Below, piece by piece: positions 45,042 through 54,530 of a stretch of 64,000 bases of DNA. Source of the stretch: Sphingomonadales bacterium 28-55-16 (lineage in GTDB: Bacteria > Pseudomonadota > Alphaproteobacteria > Sphingomonadales > Sphingomonadaceae); contig NCGG01000004.1 in NCBI GenBank assembly GCA_002278855.1, forward strand, positions 1 to 64,000, read 5' to 3'. A program made the position numbers and the translations under genes. The notes under the pieces were generated by a model, which was not told the DNA's origin, ran no database searches, and saw only the letters and a program-made list of their open reading frames with translations. Numbering within the stretch: position 1 is the first letter of the stretch; each line of letters opens with the position of its first letter.

Positions 45042-45590
45042 CTAAATTCCTTCAGGTCGCAGAAGCGTTAGCCGCGCCTTGCCGACATTACGGATGGTGT
45101 CGACGGTAAAACCCTTTACCTCGACATCCTCCTTGATACTGGTTTCGACGCTGATCCATGCTGACGGCGCAAACCAGCCAAAGCGTACAAGCTTGTCGAG
45201 CGCGACAGAGCCTGCGCCACTTAAATAAGGTGGGTCCATAAGAACGATGTCGGCAGGCTTGATGGCGGTGCCCAGCGACAACACGGACGATTTGCGCACA
45301 TCGCATCGGTCCTTGGCACCCAGCTTGTTGATGTTCGCCTCGAGCGCATCAAGCGCAAGATGGTCTTGTTCGACAAAGGTGCAATGTGCAGCGCCGCGTG
45401 ACAATGCCTCAATACCCAGCGCGCCAGAGCCTGCGAAAAGGTCCAGTACGCGCAGGTCCTCAAATGACCCAAGCCGGCTTGTCAGCATTGAGAACAATGT
45501 CTCGCGCGTGCGGTCGGCGGTGGGGCGGGTTGTATCGCCCTTTGGCGCGATCAGCGGGCGCGAGCGCCACTGGCCGGAAATGATGCGCAT
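45042..45590 (-). CDS. rsmD: 16S rRNA (guanine-N2)-methyltransferase RsmD
   Basis: Methylates G966 of 16S rRNA with S-adenosylmethionine. 182 residues: MRIISGQWRSRPL at the N-terminus, R-P-T-A-D-R-T-R-E-T-L-F, the SAM motif V-L-D-L-F-A-G-S-G-A-L-G and the catalytic D-P-P-Y. Its ATG overlaps the stop of the upstream pseudouridine synthase gene by one base (TAATG). Confidence 0.95.
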   Translation of the reverse strand: MRIISGQWRSRPLIAPKGDTTRPTADRTRETLFSMLTSRLGSFEDLRVLDLFAGSGALGIEALSRGAAHCTFVEQDHLALDALEANINKLGAKDRCDVRKSSVLSLGTAIKPADIVLMDPPYLSGAGSVALDKLVRFGWFAPSAWISVETSIKEDVEVKGFTVDTIRNVGKARLTLLRPEGI

Positions 45591-46435
45591 TATTTCAATG
45601 TCTTTCGAAATTCGATTAGGTCAACACGGCGCACCTCGCCAACCGTGCCGGGCGCAAGTTCGCCCAGTACGAATGGGCCATAACGCGTGCGGATAAGCCG
45701 GCTGACCTCAAGCCCCAGATGTTCAAGAACACGGCGGACTTCACGGTTTTTACCTTCAGTAAGCGTCATTTCGACCCAGCCATTTCGACCTGTGCGGCGT
45801 TCCAGATTGGCGTCAATTTTGCCATATTTCACGCCCTCGATTTCAATGCCATGGATCAGCTCTTCAAGCTGATCCTGGCTGACATCGCCAAAACAGCGCG
45901 CGCGATAGGTGCGTTCAACGCCCGTTGACGGCAATTCCATTTGCCGTTTGAACTCGCCATCATTGGTCAGGAGCAACAGGCCCTCGGTATTCAAATCGAG
46001 CCGACCAATGGGCATCAGGCGCGGCAAATCCTTCGGCAGGACATCGTATATAGTTTTGCGGCCACTAAAGTCGCGTTCGGCGGTCAGGCAGCCCTCGGGC
46101 TTATGGAACATGTACAGTTGCGTCGGTGCGGGTTGGCCCACTGCCTTGCCATCAACAGCCACGCCGCGCAGCGATTTTAGCAATATTGCAGGGGTTTCGA
46201 CCTTTTCATCATTCAGCGTAACGCGGCCGTCGGCAATCATGCGTTCGATTTCACGACGTGAAGCAACGCCAGCGCGTGCCAGCAGCTTTGCAATGCGTTC
46301 TTCGCCGTCCTTGCGCTCCAAAGCGCCCTTGCTTGGGCCAGCATTGGGGTTGGGTTTGCGCGACGGTTTGCTGTCCCAGCGCAGACGCGGAGGCTTGGTG
46401 GGACGGGCAGGTGCTTTTGACGGAGGTTTAACCAT
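45590..46435 (-). CDS. rRNA pseudouridine synthase, RsuA/RluB/E/F family
   Basis: 281 residues from ATG 46435; a GTG at 46471 would extend it by 12. A basic Pro/Lys-rich N-terminal tail (about 1-45), an S4 RNA-binding domain (about 47-95; ERIAKLLARAGVASRREIER) and the catalytic domain with G-R-L-D-L-N-T-E-G-L-L-L-L-T-N-D-G carrying the catalytic Asp. By family it modifies 23S rRNA (RluB type) or 16S; I cannot separate these. Coupled to rsmD. Confidence 0.9.
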   Translation of the reverse strand: MVKPPSKAPARPTKPPRLRWDSKPSRKPNPNAGPSKGALERKDGEERIAKLLARAGVASRREIERMIADGRVTLNDEKVETPAILLKSLRGVAVDGKAVGQPAPTQLYMFHKPEGCLTAERDFSGRKTIYDVLPKDLPRLMPIGRLDLNTEGLLLLTNDGEFKRQMELPSTGVERTYRARCFGDVSQDQLEELIHGIEIEGVKYGKIDANLERRTGRNGWVEMTLTEGKNREVRRVLEHLGLEVSRLIRTRYGPFVLGELAPGTVGEVRRVDLIEFRKTLK

Positions 46436-46514
46436 GTCCGCGCCTTTGACGCATATTGCTTCAAAAGTCACTGGCCATTCAGGAAAATCGATTTAGAGCG
46501 AATTGGAGTGTATA

Positions 46515-46580
46515 ACCGTCGCCCTGAGCTTCAGCGAAGAGCGCTTGTCGGCTAAGCGTGTTTCTACAGGCTCCGACATA
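46515..46580. repeat. Degenerate sphingomonad-type intergenic repeat
   Basis: CGTCGCCCTGAGCTTCAGCGAAG followed by TCTACAGGCTCCGACA resembles the palindromic GCCCTGAGCTTGTCGAAGGGC repeat that I remember as frequent in sphingomonad intergenic DNA. The arms are imperfect here. It lies between the pseudouridine synthase and AmpG-like genes. Confidence 0.35.
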
Positions 46581-46609
46581 TGGTTTGGAAGATTATCGGA
46601 GGGGGTCGC

Positions 46610-48166
46610 ATGTCAGTCGATTTAATGCGTTTTATCATTTTTGCGGGCATCTTGCTTGCTTTGCCATTGATAGCGCTCACTGTCCCTACATTCCGGCCCT
46701 ATCTGCGCAAAAATCCCGTCATTACCTTCTTGCTCGGTATCTCCAGCGGTTTTCCGCTGACATTACTTGTTGCAACGATGACATTCTGGCTGGCGAAAGT
46801 TGGGATAGATACGGCGACGATCGGTTTTGCGGTGGCGTTGGGTATTCCTTATACCATCAAGTTTCTCTGGGCCCCGTTGGTCGACAAATTACATCTGCCT
46901 ATCCTTACGAAGCTGTTTGGCCAACGGCGCAGCTGGTTGTTCTTTGTGCAGGCCTTATTGTTCGTCTCGATCTGGCAACTGGGCGCGAGCAATCCGCAGC
47001 CTGGTGACATGGGGTTATTCGCAATATGGGCGCTGATCACCGCGTTTCTGTCGGCGACGCAAGACATTGTCATTGATGCTTATCGTATTGAGATATTGGA
47101 AGAAGAAGAATTCGCCCACGGCACGGCGACAAATCAATTCGGCTACCGCACTGGGAACCTAATTGCGGGTGCAGGGACCATCTATTTTGCCTCGCAAGAG
47201 GGGTTGGGGCTTGGCTGGTCAACGGCCTATGGCCTGACCGCATTCTGCATCATTCCTGCCATTATTGGCGCGTTATGGGCTGGCCCGGGCAAGTTTGTCG
47301 ATCGATTTGCGCATGTCGAGGGTATGAAGCCAAAGCAGTGGCTGACCGAGGCAGTGGTGAACCCGTTCCGCGAATTTTTGACACGGCATGGTGCATTCCT
47401 GATCCTTGGCTTTGTGCTTGTGTACAAGGTTGGCGACGCCATGGGGCAGGCGATGTTAAGCCCGATGATCGTTGATTTGGGCTTTTCTGATCTGGATTAT
47501 ATTTCGGCCAATAAATTATGGGGCTTTGGCGCGTTAATTATTGGATCTGCCTTGGGCGCGCCGTTCATCCTGTGGCTCGGCATGGGCCGGGCGTTGCTCA
47601 TCTCCGGATTGTTGATGATGTTCTCCAACGTGATGTTCATGATTTTGGCCGCTACAGGCAACAGTTATTGGATGATGGTGGCCGCGATTTGCACGGAAAA
47701 TTTGACCAGTGGTATCGGCCTGACGGTGTTTGCCACTTATTTGTCGGGCTTGTCGAGCATCGCGTATACCGCGACGCAATTTGCGCTGCTGTCGTCCTTC
47801 GCCGGCGTTGGCCGGACGTTCATGGCGGGACCAGCGGGCATCATTGCTGAAAATGTCGGCTGGATTGGTTTTTGGGGCTTCACCGTGCTGGCAGCGATCC
47901 CCGGCATGCTCTTGCTGTGGCTGTTGTGGAGCAAAGGCTATGTCGTCCAAGGCATCCATCAAGTTGAGACGGTCAATGAAAAGGCCATGAAGGAGCCGGT
48001 TGGTCCCCTGCGTATCCTCGGCTTTTTGCTGATTGTGGCGGGACTGATCGGATTGCTGTTGTCGCAACCGCTGGAGTTTGCGGCCAATCTCATATGGGCG
48101 TTTGCGGCGGTGTTGGTTGCCGGCGGGTTGCTGGCGTGGAAGGGACAGCCGACGAGAGTGGCTTAG
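46610..48166 (+). CDS. ampG: AmpG-like muropeptide permease (MFS)
   Basis: Inner-membrane importer of anhydro-muropeptides for peptidoglycan recycling. 518 residues from ATG 46610, with a strong GGAGGGGG upstream; an ATG at 46580 is rejected. Fourteen hydrophobic segments; L-G-I-S-S-G-F-P-L-T-L, F-L-W-A-P-L-V-D, Q-R-R-S-W-L and A-T-Q-D-I-V-I-D-A-Y-R are characteristic of AmpG. The C-terminal pair of extra helices (about 455-510) is also typical. Ends 4 bases inside the convergent folC gene. Confidence 0.9.
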   Translation: MSVDLMRFIIFAGILLALPLIALTVPTFRPYLRKNPVITFLLGISSGFPLTLLVATMTFWLAKVGIDTATIGFAVALGIPYTIKFLWAPLVDKLHLPILTKLFGQRRSWLFFVQALLFVSIWQLGASNPQPGDMGLFAIWALITAFLSATQDIVIDAYRIEILEEEEFAHGTATNQFGYRTGNLIAGAGTIYFASQEGLGLGWSTAYGLTAFCIIPAIIGALWAGPGKFVDRFAHVEGMKPKQWLTEAVVNPFREFLTRHGAFLILGFVLVYKVGDAMGQAMLSPMIVDLGFSDLDYISANKLWGFGALIIGSALGAPFILWLGMGRALLISGLLMMFSNVMFMILAATGNSYWMMVAAICTENLTSGIGLTVFATYLSGLSSIAYTATQFALLSSFAGVGRTFMAGPAGIIAENVGWIGFWGFTVLAAIPGMLLLWLLWSKGYVVQGIHQVETVNEKAMKEPVGPLRILGFLLIVAGLIGLLLSQPLEFAANLIWAFAAVLVAGGLLAWKGQPTRVA

Positions 48167-49503
48167 TCCGGGATCTGATCGTTAAGCCTTAAAACTTCAC
48201 CAGCAAGATATAGCGAGCCGCATATCAGGACGTTGTTTGCTCCCTTTTGTGCCGCGCGCCATTGCAGCGCTGCGGAGACGCTGTGCGCTGGTCGCGCGTC
48301 TGCGATGTGCAGGCTGGACTGCGCCAAATGGCACAGGTCTTCTGGATCGTGATGCGCATGCCCCGGTATCGGGACAGCGGCCAGCGTTTCAATTTTATGC
48401 GCAAATGGCGTGAGGAACCCAAGCGCGTCCTTATTCTGTAACATGCCGATAATGACATGCACCGGCGGTCCGTTTTCCAATATTTTGGCGATGGCTGCGC
48501 CTGCATCGGGGTTGTGGCCGCCATCGAGCCAGATATTTGAAGCTTCAGGTAACAACTCGGTCAATGGTCCATTGGCCAATAATTGCATGCGCGCAGGCCA
48601 GCGCGTCGATTCCGTAGAGGCAGACAACGCGGCCTCCGGGATGTGTATCGCCGACTGATGCCGCAGCATCGCCACAGCCAATGCCGCATTATCCGCCTGA
48701 TGCGCTCCCGTCATGCGGGGAAGGGGCAAGTTGATCTCTCCACCGGCATCGCGATAATGCAGGCGGCCGTCATACACCGCAGCATCCCAACTTTCGCCGC
48801 GCGCGTGCAATATCGCTTTGTGCAAGGCCCCTTGCGCCGCAATGGTGTTTGCCATTGAGGTGGTGTATTTCTGCGTTACCAGTGGTGCTCCCGCCTTGGC
48901 AATCCCTGCTTTTTCAAAGGCGATGCGATCAAGCGGCAGCATTTCAGGCACGCCGTCTTCTGCCGCCAGCAAAAACGCCTCATGATCCAACCCGAGCGAA
49001 GCGATGCCGCATGCGACGGGGTTGGTCAGCACATTGGTCGCATCCAATCTGCCGCCAAGGCCCACTTCGACGATACATGCGTCCGCCCGTGTCCGCGCAA
49101 ACGCACAAAAGGCGACCGCGGTGGTGACTTCGAAGAAGCTCGCCTCCAGCCCTACGGCATGGTCGAGCACTTCGGACAGGAGTGCGGACAGGGTTGGATC
49201 GGCAATCAACCGCCCTGCAACCCTGATCCGCTCGTTAAAGCGCACCAGATGCGGGCTTGAATAGACATGCGCAGTCAGCCCCGCCGCCTCAATCGCGCCG
49301 CGCAGAAAGGCACAGGTCGAACCCTTGCCGTTGGTACCGGAGACATGGAAGACTGGTGGCAAGTGATGATGCGGATTGCCAAGCCGAGCCAGCAATGTTG
49401 CGATGCGTTCAAGGCCCAATACGTCTTTGCCGGGCGACAGCATGGTCAGCCGGTCAAGCTGTGCCTGAACGGCAGGGTCAGTGGATGTGGCATGGTCAGG
49501 CAT
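48163..49503 (-). CDS. folC: Dihydrofolate synthase/folylpolyglutamate synthase
   Basis: Adds glutamate to dihydropteroate and folates. 446 residues. P-loop V-S-G-T-N-G-K-G-S-T-C-A-F near 50, S-S-P-H-L-V-R-F-N-E-R-I-R, T-T-A-V-A-F-C-A-F and L-G-L-D-H-E-A, then the Mur ligase C-terminal domain with W-L-D-G-G-H-N-P-D-A-G. Follows accD by 63 bp in the trp-accD-folC run. Confidence 0.94.
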   Translation of the reverse strand: MPDHATSTDPAVQAQLDRLTMLSPGKDVLGLERIATLLARLGNPHHHLPPVFHVSGTNGKGSTCAFLRGAIEAAGLTAHVYSSPHLVRFNERIRVAGRLIADPTLSALLSEVLDHAVGLEASFFEVTTAVAFCAFARTRADACIVEVGLGGRLDATNVLTNPVACGIASLGLDHEAFLLAAEDGVPEMLPLDRIAFEKAGIAKAGAPLVTQKYTTSMANTIAAQGALHKAILHARGESWDAAVYDGRLHYRDAGGEINLPLPRMTGAHQADNAALAVAMLRHQSAIHIPEAALSASTESTRWPARMQLLANGPLTELLPEASNIWLDGGHNPDAGAAIAKILENGPPVHVIIGMLQNKDALGFLTPFAHKIETLAAVPIPGHAHHDPEDLCHLAQSSLHIADARPAHSVSAALQWRAAQKGANNVLICGSLYLAGEVLRLNDQIPD

Positions 49504-49566
49504 GGGCTGTCCTTTGTCACTCCCATGGACGCGGGAATGGCAATAAGTGGTTTTCGCGAGATCGGG

Positions 49567-50421
49567 TTAAGCTGCCTTTTTCTCCGGCGCGAGATAGCCG
49601 ATGAGTTGCGACAACACGCCACGCAAGTCGTGACGATGGGTGACCATATCGATCATACCATGTTCAAGCAGATATTCGGCGCGCTGGAACCCCTCAGGCA
49701 GTTTTTCGCGAATGGTCTGTTCAATCACCCGCTGTCCGGCAAAGCCGATCAGCGCGCCTGGTTCAGCAATCTGTACATCACCAAGCATTGCATAAGACGC
49801 CGTGACGCCGCCAGTGGTTGGGTCGGTCAACACCACGATATACGGCAAGCCTGCATCGTGCAGCATTTGGATGGCGACGGTGGAACGCGGCATTTGCATC
49901 AGGCTCAATATACCTTCCTGCATACGCGCTCCGCCAGCCGCCGTAAAAATGACATAAGGGCATTTCGCGCGGATCGCAGCCTTGACCGCGTCAATGAATG
50001 CTTCACCCACTGCCATGCCCATCGACCCGCCCATGAAAGCAAAATCCTGCACGCTGACGACAACGGTCTGCCCATTGATTTCGCCACGCGCGGTTTTCAT
50101 CGCGTCGGTTTCCCCCGTGGCAAGGCGCGCTGCCTTGATACGGTCGACATATTTCTTGGTATCTCTGAATTTCAGGGGATCTTCGCCGACGACGGGCGGT
50201 TTCAAAACAGTATAATCGTCGTCATCGAACAAGGCGCTAAAGCGTTCTGCGGGACCGATGCGGCCATGATGATCGCATTTGGGGCAGACCGACTGGTTTT
50301 CTTCAAATTCCCTCAGGAAGATCATCGCCTCACAACCCTTGCATTTGTGCCAGAGTGTTTCGGCGGTCTCGCGCTTTGTGATGAAGGGAATGGCGTTCCG
50401 GACGCGGGTGACCCAGTTCAT
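49567..50421 (-). CDS. accD: Acetyl-CoA carboxylase carboxyltransferase subunit beta
   Basis: Transfers CO2 from biotin to acetyl-CoA, first step of fatty acid synthesis, with AccA. 284 residues. Four-Cys zinc ribbon at Cys27, Cys30, Cys46 and Cys49, then the crotonase-like domain with [26 protein letters not shown] and [19 protein letters not shown]. Begins 2 bases after the trpA stop. Confidence 0.96.
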   Translation of the reverse strand: MNWVTRVRNAIPFITKRETAETLWHKCKGCEAMIFLREFEENQSVCPKCDHHGRIGPAERFSALFDDDDYTVLKPPVVGEDPLKFRDTKKYVDRIKAARLATGETDAMKTARGEINGQTVVVSVQDFAFMGGSMGMAVGEAFIDAVKAAIRAKCPYVIFTAAGGARMQEGILSLMQMPRSTVAIQMLHDAGLPYIVVLTDPTTGGVTASYAMLGDVQIAEPGALIGFAGQRVIEQTIREKLPEGFQRAEYLLEHGMIDMVTHRHDLRGVLSQLIGYLAPEKKAA

Positions 50422-50423
50422 GT

Positions 50424-51209
50424 TCAGGCCTTTCTGGCTTCGACAATTGCGTGCTTCAGGGATGCCACATAATCGCGGACGGGACCAGCAGCGTTGGCGC
50501 CATGTTGGGCAACCAGTTCGACAATGGCGGAACCCACAACTACGCCGTCGGCCACGCGCGCAATGTTGGCGGCTTGTTCGGGCGTGCGCACACCAAAGCC
50601 AACCGCGACGGGCAAGTCGGTCTGGGCCTTGAGACGCACGACGGCTTCATCGATGCTCGTCTGCGCGGCCACTTGTAGGCCGGTGATGCCAGCAACGCTG
50701 ACATAATACAGAAAGCCAGAGGCACCATCGAGTACGGCCGGAAGCCGTGCAACGTCAGTAGTCGGAGTCGCCAGACGGATAAGGTCGATGCCAGCGCTGC
50801 GCAGGGCAGGGCCAAGCTCTGGGTCTTCCTCAGGCGGAATGTCGACGCAGATGACACCATCAACGCCAGCCTTATTGCATTCGGACGCGAACCAGTCGCC
50901 GCCGCGGATCGTCATGGGGTTGGCATAGCCCATCAGCACCAATGGTGTGTTGGGATGGCGTTTGCGGAAGGCAGATGCCAGCGCGAAGATATCCGCAGTG
51001 GTTGTACCAGCGTTGAGGCTGCGAATATTCGCTTCCTGAATGGCTGGACCGTCAGCCATTGGGTCGGTGAACGGCATGCCAAGCTCAATCACGTCCGCGC
51101 CGCCTGCGACGAGCGCGTCGAGATTAGCGGCGGTGTCGCCATCACCAGCGGTGATGAAGGCGACGAGCGCAGGGTGCGGTTTCGAAAAGGCGGTGGAGAG
51201 GCGTGTCAT
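50424..51209 (-). CDS. trpA: Tryptophan synthase alpha chain
   Basis: Cleaves indole-3-glycerol phosphate to indole. 261 residues. Catalytic Glu in [16 protein letters not shown] and the loop Asp in [24 protein letters not shown] and V-G-F-G-V-R complete the phosphate site. Its ATG overlaps the stop of the 72-residue membrane protein gene (ATGA) rather than following trpB directly. Confidence 0.96.
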   Translation of the reverse strand: MTRLSTAFSKPHPALVAFITAGDGDTAANLDALVAGGADVIELGMPFTDPMADGPAIQEANIRSLNAGTTTADIFALASAFRKRHPNTPLVLMGYANPMTIRGGDWFASECNKAGVDGVICVDIPPEEDPELGPALRSAGIDLIRLATPTTDVARLPAVLDGASGFLYYVSVAGITGLQVAAQTSIDEAVVRLKAQTDLPVAVGFGVRTPEQAANIARVADGVVVGSAIVELVAQHGANAAGPVRDYVASLKHAIVEARKA

Positions 51210-51424
51210 TTCCGAAACTTCTTTCGAAGCGAGCTATTGAAAAATGTAGTTAGTAAACTGACAAGAAGTGCCAGTATTACGACCCATGAAAAGCTTTCAG
51301 GCGGCATTTTTGTTAGCGACAACGACAGGCTGTTATCTGCGCCGATATGATAAGCTAATATTCCGATAACGATTAGGAGCGCCCAAAAAAGAAGCACTTT
51401 GACTAGCAAAGACAACTGTTTCAT
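51206..51424 (-). CDS. Small two-helix membrane protein between trpB and trpA
   Basis: 72 residues, two hydrophobic helices (about 5-27 and 46-66) joined by a polar loop ([17 protein letters not shown]), and a basic C-terminus SSLRKKFRK. Unrecognised. Both ends overlap neighbours with ATGA, so it is translated as part of the trp operon. The gene is visibly more AT-rich than trpA and trpB, which hints at late insertion. Ribosome coupling makes it a real gene rather than a chance frame. Confidence 0.75.
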   Translation of the reverse strand: MKQLSLLVKVLLFWALLIVIGILAYHIGADNSLSLSLTKMPPESFSWVVILALLVSLLTTFFNSSLRKKFRK

Positions 51425-52662
51425 ATCGTCGTCCCCAAAGCCTCGGCCACGGTAAAAATATCCTTGTCACCACGTCCACACAGGTTTGCGAGGATGATCT
51501 GGTCACGGTCCATTTTCTTGGCTTCGCGTTCAACCGCGGCGATGGCGTGGGCTGGTTCCAGTGCGGGAATGATACCTTCGGTGCGGCACAGCAATTGGAA
51601 CGCGGCAAGGGCCTCTGTGTCGGTTACGCTATCATACCGCACGCGGCCTATTTCCTTGAGCCAGCTATGCTCGGGGCCAATGCCGGGATAATCGAGCCCA
51701 GCCGAAATTGAGTGCGCTTCGGCGATCTGGCCGTCTGCGTCCTGCAGCAAATAGGTTTTGTTGCCGTGGAGGATGCCCGGGCGTCCGCCGGCAAGGCTTG
51801 CAGCATGTTCTTTTTGAAGACCATGTCCCGCCGCTTCGATGCCCAGCATTTCGACGTCTTTGTCATCCAAAAATGGATGGAACAGGCCGATAGCGTTCGA
51901 CCCGCCGCCAATCGCTGCGACCAACAAATCGGGCAGACGGTTGATGCGGCTCAGCATTTGTGTGCGCGCTTCCTTACCGATCACGCTTTGGAAATCGCGG
52001 ACGAGCTCGGGATAAGGATGCGGGCCAGCGGCAGTGCCAATGATGTAAAATGTGTCATGGACATTGGCGACCCAGTCGCGCAGCCCTTCGTTCATCGCGT
52101 CCTTAAGCGTACCCGCGCCGCTGGTCACCGGAATGATCTCAGCGCCCAACAAGCGCATGCGGAACACATTGGGTTGTTGCCGCTCAATGTCCTTGGCGCC
52201 CATATAAATAAAGCAAGGCAGGCCAAAGCGCGCACAGACGGTTGCGGTGGCAACGCCGTGCTGACCAGCGCCGGTTTCTGCGATTATCCGTGTTTTACCC
52301 ATGCGAATGGCAAGCAGTATCTGTCCAACGCAGTTGTTAATCTTGTGCGCGCCGGTATGATTCAGTTCGTCGCGCTTGAACCAGATCTGTGCGCCTTTGC
52401 CGTCTGGAGCGGTCTTACGGACTTCCTCGGTCAAGCGTTCGGCATAATAAAGCGGCGATGGGCGACCAACATAATGTTCAAGCAGATCGTCAAACTGCGC
52501 AGCAAAGGCGGGGTCCTGTTGTGCAGCACGATATTCGCGTTCCAGATCAAGCACCAGCGGCATGAGCGTTTCAGCCACATAGCGCCCGCCGAACTGGCCA
52601 AAATGGCCGCGTTCGTCAGGTTGGTTGCGGAAAGAGTTTGGTGTAGGTTCAGTTGTTGTCAT
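51421..52662 (-). CDS. trpB: Tryptophan synthase beta chain
   Basis: PLP enzyme condensing indole and serine to tryptophan. 413 residues from ATG 52662 ([16 protein letters not shown]); it overlaps the end of trpF by 14 bases. G-R-Y-V-A-E-T-L at the N-terminus, [10 protein letters not shown] with the PLP lysine, [10 protein letters not shown] and [10 protein letters not shown] for the phosphate. A longer frame from 52704 is inside trpF and ignored. Confidence 0.96.
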   Translation of the reverse strand: MTTTEPTPNSFRNQPDERGHFGQFGGRYVAETLMPLVLDLEREYRAAQQDPAFAAQFDDLLEHYVGRPSPLYYAERLTEEVRKTAPDGKGAQIWFKRDELNHTGAHKINNCVGQILLAIRMGKTRIIAETGAGQHGVATATVCARFGLPCFIYMGAKDIERQQPNVFRMRLLGAEIIPVTSGAGTLKDAMNEGLRDWVANVHDTFYIIGTAAGPHPYPELVRDFQSVIGKEARTQMLSRINRLPDLLVAAIGGGSNAIGLFHPFLDDKDVEMLGIEAAGHGLQKEHAASLAGGRPGILHGNKTYLLQDADGQIAEAHSISAGLDYPGIGPEHSWLKEIGRVRYDSVTDTEALAAFQLLCRTEGIIPALEPAHAIAAVEREAKKMDRDQIILANLCGRGDKDIFTVAEALGTTI

Positions 52663-53290
52663 AGTCGCGCACCGCTTGGCAGAAGGCCGCAATCTTGTCC
52701 ACATCCTTGATGCCCGGGGCAGATTCTACCCCCGATGATGTGTCCACCAACTGCGCGCGTGTTTGGCGCAAAGCGTCCTTCACGTTGTCTGCGGTCAGAC
52801 CGCCTGCAAGTCCCCAAGGGAGCTTGTGCTTATGTTCGGTGAGCAACGACCAATCGAACCGCACGCCTGTACCGCCTGGCAAGGCCTGTGCTGGTGCATC
52901 GAACAATATCAGGTCAGCGGCATCGACATATTCGTCGGCATTTTTAAGTGATGCCGAATCCGTCACGCCAAAAGCCTTCCAGATTTCTATGTCGACAGCG
53001 CTTTTGAGCACGCGCAACCATTGCGCGCTTTCGGACCCGTGAAATTGCAAGATATCTGGCTTTACAATTTCAATCGCCTTAGCAGTAAGGCCCGGTTCAG
53101 CATTCACCAGCAACAGCACGACCTTGAGGTTAGCAGGCGCGCGCATCCGCAACGCTGCCGCTTGATCCAACGCAACATGGCGTGGGCTTTTTTCGAAATG
53201 GACGAGGCCGATATGCGACGCGCCAGTTTTGGCGGCGGCATCAACGCTGGCTTCGGTGCTCAGGCCGCAGATTTTAATGTGTGTTGGCAT
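52649..53290 (-). CDS. trpF: Phosphoribosylanthranilate isomerase
   Basis: Amadori rearrangement step of tryptophan synthesis. 213 residues from ATG 53290, so that the protein starts [12 protein letters not shown] with the catalytic Cys; an upstream in-frame ATG (53326) lies in a repeat-like hairpin and is not used. [16 protein letters not shown] and [10 protein letters not shown] match the barrel, with the catalytic Asp in V-D-T-S-S-G-V-E. No clear Shine-Dalgarno. Confidence 0.94.
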   Translation of the reverse strand: MPTHIKICGLSTEASVDAAAKTGASHIGLVHFEKSPRHVALDQAAALRMRAPANLKVVLLLVNAEPGLTAKAIEIVKPDILQFHGSESAQWLRVLKSAVDIEIWKAFGVTDSASLKNADEYVDAADLILFDAPAQALPGGTGVRFDWSLLTEHKHKLPWGLAGGLTADNVKDALRQTRAQLVDTSSGVESAPGIKDVDKIAAFCQAVRDYDNN

Positions 53291-53320
53291 GCTATCGTTG
53301 TTAACGAACCAAAACGTTTC

Positions 53321-53346
53321 CGTCATGCTGAACTTGTTTCAACATC
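53321..53346. repeat. Sphingomonad REP-like hairpin upstream of trpF
   Basis: ATGCTGAA (53325-53332), CTTGT, TTCAACAT (53338-53345): 8-bp stem with one G-U pair, preceded by CGTC. The sequence GTCATGCTGAACTTGTTTCA is, from memory, a frequent intergenic repeat in sphingomonad genomes. It lies 35 bp before the trpF start. Confidence 0.5.
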
Positions 53347-53451
53347 ATATTTTTCATGTTGGAAGCAAGACCATGAAACCTATTCAGGGTGATGTTCAAA
53401 GATTTTGCTTTCATCAATCGATGTCAGTTTTAGTGCGGGATCGTCCGGCAC

Positions 53452-54126
53452 TTAAAGTGTGCCCATAATCGCCCGTGCAGCATCGTCAGGGCTATCTGCT
53501 TTGGTGATGGGTCTTCCGATCACCAGAACGCTCGCACCATCGTCACGGGCTTGTCTGGGCGTTACAGTGCGTTTCTGGTCTTCGGCAGTGCCGCCAGCCG
53601 GGCGCAGGCCGGGGACCACGAAGAAACCGTCTTTCCATGCTTTCTTTGCCGCTTTCACCTCATGGCCGGAACAAACGATGCCATCAAGGCCTGCTTCTTG
53701 CGCAAGCGCCGCAAGCCGGGCGACCTGAAGCTCTGGACTATCGGACACGCCAATGCGGTTAAGGTCATGGTTGTCGAGGCTGGTAAGTACCGTCACCGCC
53801 ACCACTTTTGTATGTGCACCGGCCGCCGCCTTTGCATCTTCCATCATCGCACGACCACCCGCGGCATGAATGGTCACGATTGCAGGCTCAAGCACGTTAA
53901 TCGCCTGCATGGCCTTTGCGACGGTATTGGGAATATCGTGCAATTTTAGGTCGAGGAAAATGGGCAGGCCCAATTTCTGCACTTCATGCACGCCATGATG
54001 CCCGTTCGCGCAAAAAAATTCGAGACCAAGCTTTATGCCGCCGACTTGTCCTTTGATGCGGCGTGTGAGCTCCAACGCATCGTCCAGATACGGGGTGTCG
54101 ATTGCAACGAAGATCGGGTTGGTCAT
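53452..54126 (-). CDS. pyrF: Orotidine 5'-phosphate decarboxylase
   Basis: Last step of UMP synthesis. 224 residues. A-I-D-T at the N-terminus, I-K-L-G-L-E-F, the catalytic D-L-K-L-H-D-I-P-N-T, and P-G-L-R-P-A-G and V-I-G-R-P-I-T for the phosphate. Its ATG overlaps the stop of the LapA-like gene (ATGA). Confidence 0.96.
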   Translation of the reverse strand: MTNPIFVAIDTPYLDDALELTRRIKGQVGGIKLGLEFFCANGHHGVHEVQKLGLPIFLDLKLHDIPNTVAKAMQAINVLEPAIVTIHAAGGRAMMEDAKAAAGAHTKVVAVTVLTSLDNHDLNRIGVSDSPELQVARLAALAQEAGLDGIVCSGHEVKAAKKAWKDGFFVVPGLRPAGGTAEDQKRTVTPRQARDDGASVLVIGRPITKADSPDDAARAIMGTL

Positions 54127-54428
54127 ATCGGGTCCACGGCCTTGTATGTTGGATGCGGGGGAACAGGCGGTGGCAGCGGGGATGAAACGCCCCGCTGGTT
54201 GCCTTCAAGTGTAATAATGCGCCGCTTCATCCGCCATATTTGCATGCGATGCAGAATATATAGTGGTACGAAGCCGAGCAGAAACGCGACAAGGACCAAG
54301 GCCGGCAATTTGGTGTCCAGACGGAGGCCACCCCACAGGCTGACGGACACAGGGGTCCAGTTATTGGTCGCAAAAACGACCAACCCGACAATGATCGTTA
54401 CCCAAATCAGCGTTTTTAGAAATCGCAT
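54123..54428 (-). CDS. LapA-domain (DUF1049) membrane protein
   Basis: 101 residues: two membrane helices (about 4-22 and 42-62), the conserved N-N-W-x-P-V-x-V-x-L-W-G-G stretch after the first helix, and a cytoplasmic basic helix with a Pro-rich tail (PLPPPVPPHP). LapA-like proteins act with LapB in lipopolysaccharide regulation in enterobacteria, a role that need not hold here. Coupled to pyrF. Confidence 0.85.
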   Translation of the reverse strand: MRFLKTLIWVTIIVGLVVFATNNWTPVSVSLWGGLRLDTKLPALVLVAFLLGFVPLYILHRMQIWRMKRRIITLEGNQRGVSSPLPPPVPPHPTYKAVDPI

Positions 54429-54469
54429 CGCGCGGTCTCTCCTTTACAGGCGCATCTTATGGAAACTTT

Positions 54470-54487
54470 CCCCCTTTGGGTAGGGGG
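54470..54487 (-). terminator. Hairpin after purB
   Basis: CCCCCT (54470-54475) and AGGGGG (54482-54487), perfect 6-bp GC stem in the gap after the purB stop and before the LapA-like gene; no T-run on the purB side. Confidence 0.45.
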
Positions 54488-54530
54488 TAGTGTTTATTCC
54501 TTAAATGTGCGGCGAACCGACGCTGCTTGA

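Noticed and set aside
49267-50472. 401-residue plus-strand frame across folC and accD
   Set aside because: Antisense to two well-supported genes with intact motifs and no recognisable protein features of its own.
51712-52710. 332-residue plus-strand frame opposite trpB
   Set aside because: Shadow of trpB, which has all catalytic motifs.
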